DNA of 64,000 bases from Plakobranchus ocellatus (lineage: Eukaryota; Mollusca; Gastropoda; Plakobranchidae). Positions 12,001 through 24,000 of this stretch are shown here, in pieces. The stretch spans positions 2,298,886 through 2,362,885 of the forward strand of contig BLXT01007646.1 of the NCBI GenBank assembly GCA_019648995.1, read 5' to 3'. Below the pieces are notes generated by a model. The model ran no database searches, had not been told where the DNA came from, and saw only the letters and a program-made list of their open reading frames with translations. Within the stretch, counting starts at the first letter, position 1, and the number at the start of each line of letters is the position of its first letter. The translations under genes were made by a program, and so were the position numbers.

Positions 12001-15000
12001 CACAGCTTAATAAGGTTTAATTTTTAACTGAGGATCATTTCATGTCAGCTATGAATGGAGTTTGCATTCTATCATTTTGAAGGGCTTGGGGCCTGCAATA
12101 ATTAATTAAAAATTAATCTAGCAGCTGCCATGATTCATTCAGTATTTATGACCTTTGAACTCAAGATGTGATATCCTTCACTCAGATCGAAAGTAAACCA
12201 AATGAAGTTACTGTTATGTGACGCAACCTCAATTCAATTTATCCTTGTTTGAGCAGGATCCTGAAGTCTGGAAGTTGACATCTGGACTAGGAGAGAATTT
12301 CAAGATCCTAGCTTTTTTAGTAATTAACTGCAATTCAAAATTTAAATGTAATTATAAAAAATTACTATGATAATTAAATTAAGGCCTAAGTAAAATTTTC
12401 ACTATTGTAGCAATAATGGAGCGCAAAGTTTGAAATAAACTTTAGCTATCAAGATACTCAATTCTAGATCTAAATTAGTATCTAGGCTAGTATTTAATTT
12501 TGCTACCTGGTTTGCAATCGTAATCTCAATGTGAATCAACAGTTTCAAGATAAGGCCTTCTCTAAATTTCGGTATTGGACGATGTAGAATCATCCCATAA
12601 TCAGAATCCTGAAACCAAATTTTGAGACAGACTTGCTAAATTTAGGCGTATGGATCCTAATAAATGCAGATCCAGATTAGATTCTTGAACCAACAATATC
12701 AAGATGATTTAATTTTATTAGGATTAGGCCCAGATCTAGATCTATTCCTATCAGGATTTGGATCTACATCTAGACTAGTTTCCAATAAAATACCTATTTC
12801 TAGATTTAAGATCAAGCTTGGATGTTGATCTATGATTCCGATGAATTGAAACAGACTCTAAAGATCTAATCTAGATCTAAATTTAGACTCTAGGCTAGGC
12901 TGAATCTCCATCTAGGCCTACCCAATCTCGATTCTATATAACCAAGCTTACACTACAGATTTCTTTAATGCTAGGCTAAGTTTAGGACAGGCCTTGATCT
13001 AGATAAGCATCACTTTCTGGTTTTCCTGTTCACTCTGTAGCTATGCTAAATGATTTTTTTCCTCGCAAAATCATAATTTATTAGATGAAAGAATGTCAGT
13101 TTCTTTGCCTGCTTTATTTGAAATAGGTGAATTATTACTTTTATATGATAATTTGATGTTGCTTGAAATCTCTTTGTCATAGCCACGGTTTTAAATCATA
13201 ACGAATTATTTTGTTTTTCTGGTTTGGATGTGTATGTGTGTACGTGCGCCTGTGTGTGTATGAGTGTGTGTGTGATTGCTGAAAATAGGTTTGTTGAAGT
13301 AAAAAATACAACTTTTTAAAATCAGTAAGTATTTCTTGGTTTTTATACTAAATGCGATACCAAGATAGGCAGATTATCATCCACAAAAAATTAAGACTGT
13401 GCATAGAGTGGTTCAGGAGGAGATAGGACACAAACATCAAGCCTAGATGTCGTTAAGCCTTTTGTAATATATATTTTGTGTAATATATTTGTTGGCATCC
13501 TTCCATCTTTGGCGACATTGGGATTTGCACCACCTTCTGTTGCTGAACAGTCCATGCGCAGGTACTGATCTCCCTCTCTACCTCCTCTCCCTATCCACTT
13601 CTGTTCCCTATCCTTATATTAAATAATATATTGATATTTTCTTTGCAGTAATAACAGCTTACAGAGATTACAGAATGTACACTATTTCAATGTTTTCTGT
13701 TACAGATGCATTGTCTGCCACCAAAGCATATCTGTTCTTCTACAACTTGTTTCAATTTGTTGGCTACACTTTCATTTTTGGAAAACTTCTCTATATCTAC
13801 ATATTGTATGGACAAGGTTAGTTCATGATGAATCCCACTTGATTTATGGATAATTAAAGTCAAGCTTGCTTTCCTGCATCAAAAATATTTTGATGGCTAA
13901 GTGATCAATAGGATTAACCTAAAATTTTAAAGGACCTAATTTCAAGCCTAATGTAACTGCTGAGCCTTAAGATTGTAGAAAAGCATTTGATCTCCCCATA
14001 ATGAATGGGCATCATGGTATAAATTTGCTTTTTTTGTCTCCTATATTTTTAATTTAGGTTTTTATGGATCTGAGGAACAATTAGTTTCTAAAATCCATTT
14101 CTTACAATTTTCCATTTTTCTTCAGACCAGTCTTTGTAACCAGACTGCCATGTCACATATAGAACTTTTGCGTATAAAAATATAATTTTAATTTATTTCT
14201 TCGCATAATGCTTTTTTGAAAAAAGTCAAAAACATTGCATTTTTTTTTTACGGTATGGTAATTTTTGCATTGCATCTTTTTTTTTAGAATAACATATCAA
14301 GTCTGGACAGTTGTAAACCACACAGAAAGAATTTCCAGGCTGTTTTAAATATTCGTTTGGGGACTGCTTGGGAATAAGCATTACTTTACATTACATTGCT
14401 TAAAGAATCAAACAAATATAATTTTTTATTTTGATTACTGGTCTGGCAGAATTTTATCTTTGGTGAGATTTTTAAACTATTGCTTTCCTTGGAACACGTT
14501 GCATTTCTGTCCCCAAATTTTTCTCAGTGTCTCTCTTCATACTTGACAAAGACTGTAGGTTAAATAGTAAAGGTAAACAGCTCAAATTATCATTCCTCCA
14601 ATTCAATTTATTTCTCGTTTATATAATGGAAACTTCAAGCATCCGTTTAAGATATCTGATCTCAGCTGTTTTTGCCCCCACATTTTTTATTGAATTGTAA
14701 ATTTTTTAAAAGATCAGTGTGTGACTTTACAAGCCAAAGAAAAATTTATCTCCCAAAGAAGCTGTAAGAGAATGATTTTTGAATGATTTACATGACATGT
14801 AGGCCCCCCAGTAAGGGTTTGTTTTGTTTCAAAATATTTTCTTATTGTTATAGACTTAATAAAGCACTATCTGTCTGTATGGCAGAAGGAATTTGGACCA
14901 TCATCACTTGCGCCTGCTCTTTGTTGTTAGTGTATACAACTTTCCCTTACATCATTGTACAGATTTAAGAAAAGTAAAAACTGTCTTTGTTTGCTAAAGA

Positions 15001-18000
15001 ACACACCCAATTAAAACATATAATTTTGACTATACAAAATTAATGGGATGACTTGGCCCCATCATTCTTCTTGCACAATTGCTTTATTCCCTTCTGTAAA
15101 ATTGCATTGAATTGATTGTGCCTAGAGTAGAGGGCAGTAGAACAATAATGGTGGAAGGGGGTGAGGGGGAAGGAAGAGGGTCTAGGAGGTAACACATGAG
15201 AATTATTATTTTTGAGAATGAGATCTAGGCATTTTTACAATATTTGCCAATAAATTCACTGTGGTTATAATAAGTGGATTAAAATACTGAACAAATTTTT
15301 TTTTCTTATGTTTGTCATGAAAATGGCTGCCATCTTGAATTTCAATTAGCAAATCATATGATTTTCAAAATTTGAACCCTCCTACCGTTGAAATTCAAAT
15401 TATTTGAAACTTCATTGATATATTCTACAATAAGTAATTCAGTTTTTTTTTTTTTCAATATCTGATAAATTTTGGTGTTCTATGTATTACTGAAAGTAGC
15501 TTTTGCTTCTATTTTTGATAATAAAAGTCAAATTTCTAAAAAGTAAACATAATATTAATGAAATCCTTTATTATATTATTTATAGTCTGTGTTTGGAGAA
15601 TCTTTGTTGATTTCAGGCTTTTTTTTTTAACATTCTTCTTTGTTCAATACTTCTTCAGACCAAAGCATTGTCTTGTTAACTTCAAAACCAATTCTCATTT
15701 CCTTCAAAAGGTATTGATTCTTTTGTATGTCTTGTTTATATGCTTATGTTTCAAAATTCATACTTGGGAATATATACCCCTTTTTCTTAAATATTTTTGT
15801 CCCTATCCTGTGCAGGTAGTATTTAGTTTGTGCTTTGCAGTTGCAAATCTCTTTGTCTGGCCTTGCTTTTTATTAGCTTCACTCGTGTCTCTCAGACATC
15901 AAACTTTTATTCTTATTCTTTTTGTACTTTCCATCAGTTTTCAATATTAAGAGGGAAAAATCAAACAAAAATGTCTTGACCAGTTCAAATGATTTAGATT
16001 CACATTTGAAATTTTTGAGAGAATACACTTCAAGTTGCTGTTACCTTCTTTAAAATGTTTTTTTTTTTTTCAAATTAAAATATGTCATATCTTGGCTTAG
16101 AATCAAAATAGAACAGTCTAGTTTTCACCATTGCAAAGCTCACAGAAAGAAGTTTCAGGCCGTTAGATTTAAAATGTTCAAAATACGAATTCAAACTCAT
16201 TTTGACTGATTTGAGAACAAATGAAGATGAAGCTTAAGCTCAATGTGTTGGGTTGACTGAGTGAGTAATACTGGGTCCAGAGAAACCTTGAAAAGTAATG
16301 GTTCTAATCATTGCTTTCAGTCAAAAGAGAAAAAATTACCTATACAGCATATCTTTGTTCTTTAAAAAATTAAGATTTTCGACACAAATAGGCATTGCAT
16401 ACAAAATGGTGTGTACGGTTTTGGTTTTATGGGTCAATAATACATTTTATTTTTCAGCAAGAAGTAAAATGAGCTGATACAGCTGTGATGACAAAGAAAA
16501 AAGAAGCTTTTTCTCCTTTTTTCATTTTGGAAATTTCCTGACATGATGATGGATGAACCTTGAAAAAAAACCAAAAAACGCTAAATCTTTCTTAGATTTT
16601 TTAGTTACGGTTGAAATGTTTTAATTTTTGCTTCTTCATGTAGTTAATTTAAATGTCAAATACTTATTTTCCTTTGTCCTGTTCAGATGGTATGGAAGGA
16701 GCTTTTGAAGCTGTTGGATCTCAGATGGTTCTGTGTCAAGCAGTGGCTGTGATGGAAGCTGTTCATCCTCTCTTTGGCCTTGTCAAGTCAAATGTCACAA
16801 ATTCATTATTGCAAGTATGGATGGTTTTGGGGAAATTTACTTTAAAAAAAACTTCTGTTTTAGTGGCAATTTATTTTTTTCCATGAGAAAACGAAATGCA
16901 TATTTCATCCCTGCTAAACAGTAAAAATTTTTTAGCATGAGTTTCATCAAAAGTAATGAGGTGCAAGCACTATGTAGAGCAAAAGAATAAACAAAATGAA
17001 ACAAACATTTAAAAAACAAATTAAAACAGTTCTAATTTAGAAATTTGTCAGAGCGAACTTTACTATGGATATACATGTTTTCGTTAAATTTTGGCATTGT
17101 TAGAAAGATGATCAACATTTCAGAAACATTAACAGATAAATTTATAGCTAGACAAGGGCATGAGGAGTATTTTATCTAGCAAGGATATAGAAAAAGTAAA
17201 AGCAAGTATGAAGCCTGCAGATCAGAGAGATATCGTATAACAGTGCAGTATTCCTTTTTAGATAACATATATATTCTACTCAGCAATTCTTTGTAACCGG
17301 CACTCTCATATAGCTTTGCTGCTCCTTGTGACATTCACAGTATGGCATACTGTATAATAAGAACCTATTAGAATTTGGTCATCAAAAGAAATACAGTTGA
17401 GCATTGTTGTCACACATGAGTTCCTTGAAAAAACATATCCTTGAACTATTATATCCTACCTAAATTTCCTTTCCTTTACTACCTATTTATAAAGCATAAA
17501 ATCAGAGATCAATCTTTGCCGCTATAGTCATGATCATCGATTTTTGGGGTTTTTTTCTTTCTAGTAAGTGGTACATATTTTTAGCATGGAACAATGCAGC
17601 AAGCATGGTTTTAACAACTTTAATAATAATAAATGAAACTTATGTAGTGTATATTCACTCTTGCAAAGTATACAATTCATCTCACATTTGAAAATTGATA
17701 GATAAATGCATTTAGTTAACAAATTCAATCGTTCCATGTATTCAAATATTGCACAATTTTTTTTTTAATTTTGAAAGGAGGAGTAGAAAAAGAAAGTCTT
17801 TGTTTTTTTTAATTTTCCAATTGTGAAATTGTCGCAAGGATTGAAAACATTGAATGGAGTGTAAGCCATAAGCTTTACAGTTTATTTTCAGTTTTCAATA
17901 GAACTATTTTGTCTTTGGGAGATATTAAATTTCTTTGTAGCACATTAGTTGTCAGAAGTGATGACAAATTGTTATTTGCCAAAAAGTTGATGCATTTAGA

Positions 18001-21000
18001 ATATGTCAAACATCCTCTTCTTGGGACGCTCTTTGAATGATAGCTTATATAATTTCATTAAAATTGTTGTGACATTACCACACTCTCTTTTCTGTTATGA
18101 TCTGAACAACTGCTTTTTGTACATTTTTAAGATGGTGCAATAAGCCATTTAGTTCATATTTGATGAGTGAATTATGATAATCTAGTTAAGAAAATCTCTT
18201 GAACCAATGTAATATCACGCTTTTGTGAGGTGACAAATAAAAAGGAAAAGATAATAACAACATAAAAAATAACATATTAGGCGAGATGTTATGAATGTTA
18301 ATATATAATCAATAAATGAATCAGTCTAACAGTATTATATCCCCTATATTTATATATAAATATGAAAATGCTGATTTTACATCTTTGCCAGTTTGAATGA
18401 TATACTTCATTACTCTGTATAAATGTAGAATTGAATATCAAATGTACATGTGGGTATGAAAGTTTATCATAAAAATATATGAAAAGTGCATAGAGCAGTG
18501 ATTGCACTATGGATTTGCACGATGTAAATGTCATTATTATTATTATTATCGTTGTTTATTATTATTGTTGTTGTTGTTGTTGTTGTTGTTGTCATGAGAG
18601 ATCCACAAAAATAGTTTGGCTGTTACATTGATATAAAAAATACACAGTTCAACTACCGTAATTCATTTTTAGCTCTCTTTTCATCCACAAGATAATTGAA
18701 TGTTGAATGTACACCATTTCACAAAATGGTAAGCCTAAAAATATTGTTTAATACTGCAACAATAAATGTCATTGCTTTGGAAATTTTTCTCATTCTTTCG
18801 TTGATATTTACCAATTTGCATACTCAATTATTATTGAGAGCTCCAGACCCTTAAGATGCAACAGAATCTATTCTCCTTTTACTGATAATGGACAGTTGTT
18901 CAAATAGCAATCAGTATATACCAGAATATTCGCTAGTCCTTGTGAGAGTCTTGGTAAAGAGTCCATCGTTCAAATCCTAAGGAAAACGTTATAAAGTATT
19001 CTCTTTCACAACTACTGACAAAGAATACTCATTTTAAAGAAAAATAATTAAATTTTAATAGTGATTGTGTAGCACAATAGTGATTCTATACTCCCTGAAC
19101 TTTTAACTTCTCTCGGCTGCTATCTAACCTGCAACTCAAGAAGAATGAAGACTTGGAACTTATTATACGTACACTAAAGTCTTGTATAGGAGGTTAGTTC
19201 TTGTGAGCAAAGCCCTTAGTATTTCTGCTGATAAAAAAAAATATCATAAAAATGTTTTGCAACCAAAAATATCTTTTTTTTTCCAGTATCAGACAAGTTA
19301 AAGATTCTTTTTGAGGCAAATAGTGATAAGAAAACTTTTAAAATGTTGCTGTTTGGGGGGAAAAAATAACACATATAAAGCCAAGGATCTTGAGAATTGT
19401 GGCCACATTGCATAAAGACACTCTTAATTGTTAGAAATTATAAAATATAAAAAGCGAATCTATACACAAAGCTTGTTACATTCACAAAACATAGTAAGTC
19501 TAAAGAAACAAATAATGGTTATTTTTATTATTCAATATCATCAAGGTGCTGGGCAGAAATCTGATATTATTTGTGTTGGTGCTGCAAGAGCCTCGTCTGC
19601 AGCTGTCCAGTGTGTGTTGGTTGCTTTTCATAATATGGTCCTCAGTAGAAGTAATCCGGTGAGTATATGTGTTGTCAGTATCTACTGGCTTTGTCTTACT
19701 TGTGGGCAAATGGCCAGTTTCTGCCATCTGCCTTACTGTCAGGTTTATGTCAGATGTGTGAAATGTTTTATTTTTATTCAAGAGAGATTTGATATTTTTA
19801 ATAGAACTATTATAAACATGTCATAAAATGATTTCCAAATAACAAGTGGAAAACAAAAATATTTGCAAATGACTTAAAAATTATGTTTTTAATAACTCAT
19901 CCTTAAAAAAAAAAAGACATAATAATGTTCTTAATGTATTTGGCGACCTTAAATAGTGTTTAAATTATAATGCCATCGATATGCACAATAACAATAGGAC
20001 ATGTTTACCACCTCTAGTGTTCTCTATAACAAAGTATATGTATATCCTTGCGAGCTCAAGACACTAACATGCAAGTTTGAACCTATTGCCCCATAATTTT
20101 CTTTAATTGCTGTTTACAAGGCATTGGTATAATTAATCCTTGGGTGGTAAAGAAGGTGATTTATAATTTTCTGTGAGCAAGAGGATGAAAATTCATTCAC
20201 AGGTGGCTCATTGAACAGTGGAGATAAAGGTTAAAGAGAGAAGGATATGAAACTATAATGCATCTTGATTTGTTGACTCATGATTTTCTTTTCTTATTCA
20301 TCGTCAGGTTGCCTCAAGAATCTGTATAGCCATTTTTTATCATTTTCAGTGATAGATGAAATTAGACAACAAATCTGACACCTGTTGGCCCTTATCTTAG
20401 CTCTGAGAATAGTCTTACTCTTACATTTTAAAAATGGTACATTTTTGTATTTGATAATATGTAATATAGAATATACACATATCTTCATGGATTGTTTGGT
20501 GCTACATATTTTTCAGTTATCCATTCTACCTCTTACAATTGATGAATATACAAGTTAAATTTCTGACATGGCTCAGATATAATGTTTGGATTCCTTTATA
20601 TCCACTTGGAATATTGATTGAAGGTATGTACTTTTTTGTATGTAGTATTGAGTTTTAATAATTATTTGATTGTTGACCAGCACAAAAGCTTTTAACCCTA
20701 TCTGTACGTTGGGGTAATTTTGTTACCCCAAGGTTTGCTTTTCATTTTTTAAAAGTACTTAAAATGGGAAATTTTTCTTTCAACTGTAAAGTATGGGGTG
20801 ATTTTGTTACCCCCAACTCACAGATAGGTATAAAGTGATTTTTTTACTATATGGTATGAGGGTAAGCAGAAACCCCACACGTACAAATAAGACTATATTA
20901 CTATTAAATTGTGGGGGCACTCAGTTACTCCCGACGTACGGATACCATAATAAAATACCTTGTTCGGATAGGGTTAACGTTGAGCAGGGTTTGTACTTTG

Positions 21001-24000
21001 TATTGAATTCTGGAAAAACTGTGGTTTAGAAAAGCAAATTCCACAATAAGAAAAACAGTAAATTTGTTTTTTGTTTTTACAATTATAAACAATGAGAAAT
21101 TTAACCTAGTGCCATAACCTTCAGGAGCATTTAATTTTCAAAAATCACTGTTAGTAATCTTTCCTTTTCGTATTTAGTTGAACAGAATTAGTGGCATCAA
21201 GAACAAATACTTGTAGTAATTAAAGCAGTTTGTAGTTATTATTAGTTGTTGTATTGAAAGTGGTCTGGTTGTGGTGGTTGTAATATTGTAATAATTGTAA
21301 GATTCACTATCATCATTAAGAACAACGGAAATTTATATTAGTGGCAAATTAAAGTATTGGTAGTGGTGGTAATTGAAGTAGAGGTAGCCTCAGTGATAGT
21401 AAGTTACTCTTGCACTAACAGTAATGGGGCCCACAGACGCAAGTGTTTCTGTAGACTCTGGCCAGGGCTTCGCAAGCCTCTGATTTACCCTGGCTCAGCC
21501 AGCCGAAATTTTTGCCCCTATAGCTGAGACCCCAACCAAGAGTGTTTTTCGCACTATTCACAACCTTTTGAACTAAATTAGCCACACACCTAGTGCATGC
21601 CTTCAAAGATGCCAAATTCTGGTTTTGGCAGGATTTTTGGCTTTTTTGTAGACTTCTGTAGAAAAATCGGGATTTTATAGACAAATTTCCATGTGCAGAC
21701 CTCCAGTCTCAAATTTTCATTTATTAGAAATGTGAGAAAGGAAACATTGTTATTGAAACTACTCCATGTAACTATTACATTTTTGAAACAAGATAACCGC
21801 TGTTTTATTTCCTAGATCATGAACTATATCGATAATTACAATTATGCTGAACAATAATAATAATAATTAATTCTAAACTATTGTTGTTTTCTTAAAATCA
21901 AAATAGTAACTATAGTTTATAATCATATAGTAAGTCCATTTTAAGCCCTACTTGAGTACTGGTTTCATTTTCGAATTGTGTTACATGCAATGTCTCGTAG
22001 CCTAGTCATTCAGACATCTATTTGCTATAAAGGCCTACAAAATCTATAATTTGAAGTACGTAAATAAGCTTTGATTACTAGAATAGCTATCACTTGAGTT
22101 ATTTTAAGTGAAAAAAGAGTGAAATATAATGCATTTTGTAACAGCTTTAGATATAGATCTAGAAGGAAGCTTGGATCTTGTATCAAATTTAGAGTAAGAA
22201 GGCCATTGTGATCACAGCATAGAAGGAAAAAAAATGAGTTAGACCTTGATTAAAACTAGAGATTTAGCCCTACAAGATTTAAGACAGATCAAGGATCAAA
22301 TTTAGAGTAAGAAGGCCATTGTGATCACAGCATAGAAGGAAAAAAAATGAGTTACACTTTGATTAAAACTAGAGATTTAGCCCTACAAGATTTAAGACAG
22401 ATCAAGCCAAAAATGGTAAGTTAAAGTTTGTAAAAGATTTCTCCTGTTCTTAAAATTCTTACATCAAAAAATTCAGTCAAGGAAGTAGATCAAAATCAGT
22501 TTGGTTTCACCCTATACTAGATCTAGACTTGAGGAGCTTAAACTTTCAGTTAAACTTATGCCTAAAAAAATATAATTTAAATTCTTCTAGAATTTCTAGA
22601 TCAAAGTGAAGACTACTTTCTAATTGAATTCTCTCATTCAAAATAAGACATAAGTGTAAATAAAAATTTATATAACCACATCTTGTCTCCAGTTTTAGAC
22701 CTCAGCATTGATTTATTGTAGGGAAGCTGATATCACACAGCTGGACCAAAAACTGAGGTATTTCATATAAAACCCATGGATTTCACTTTTGTTCCATTTG
22801 ATGACTGAAGTTTCACTAGAATGACCTGCACATATGACACTTGGGATGGCGTGGCACATTATAGCTACAAGTCCTGGAAAAGTGTAGCCTTTTTTCCTAG
22901 GGCCAGTTGGCATCTCTGTGCCTTCAAATAATGTAATTTTTGTACTCAATAAGAGATGTAATTACTGTTTTCAACAGTAAAATCACACACGTGTCACTGG
23001 AGCCATTTTGTATTTTAATCATAATGTCATCAAGTTCAGAGTAAAATCTTTAATGAAGCCACTTTAATTATATTATTGTGAGATATGTGTATGCAGCCCC
23101 CTTGTGCTAACATCTAAAAATGGCCTAAAGAATAAAATTACGTTTATTGTTATTGTCATTATGGCCTTCTTGTTCAATGGCCTAAACTATTTAAAATGTA
23201 ATGTTTTATTATTCTTTAACCTGATTTAAATTTATGTGGCCAATTTTGTATTGAATTGGAGATATTGTGAGAAATTAAGTGACCATTCAGATGAAAAGAA
23301 AATGCCGCAGTAAAAATGAAAACAATGCAATTTGCAATAATAATTTTTTAAACTCTCATACCATGTCTTGTTCGTGGGACAAGAACATCATCATTGGTCT
23401 CCTGGCCTTTTTTCAGAATTTCAGAGTACGCTATAAAACTAGATGCATCAAAATAAAACAAACTTGGTCCATCGCCTGCTCCTGAGACATGGAATGGCAT
23501 CAATTTCTTATATGTTCTTTTCTCTAAAAAACCACACCGGTTGCTTATTTTGCTAATCAAAAGCCCTTCATTGGCTTTTTCCCCATTGATCTTGTTAGAA
23601 GTCTTTAGTTTTCAATTCCAAAAGAATGTAAGCGATCTGCAGCATTCAACATGTTGCAAAGTTCTGACTTTTGATTAAGATGCCATTCTAAAAGCAGTAA
23701 ATACAGTGTGTATTTTATAACAGCAAAATAATTACAGAGCTGGTTGTAGAGTGGCTATGACACGAACAAACATTAGGTCACTAGACATTGAACTGAAACT
23801 GTTAATAGTGTTTTTGTGCAGTGTGCAGCAGCTAGGCTTTTTTCTTTATGTTTTTGGTAAAAAAAATAGGCAAATAAATGCAAAAAGACAGTAAAAAAAT
23901 CATTTGCCTATTTTTTTACATTTATCTAAAAGTTCATATTATTTATTGGTGTTTTGTATCGAATCAAGTGTAAATTTGAATTTCCAGTCAAAATAATGAA

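Noticed and set aside
18930-19000. B-box-like gttcaaatcct suggesting a tRNA gene
   Set aside because: No A box, acceptor stem or cloverleaf can be formed around it. No complete tRNA or rRNA gene was found in the window.
21415-21684. Minus-strand 89-codon open frame and a CAGACCTCC end-like motif at about 21696
   Set aside because: No inverted partner or target duplication found for the motif, and no family for the frame.
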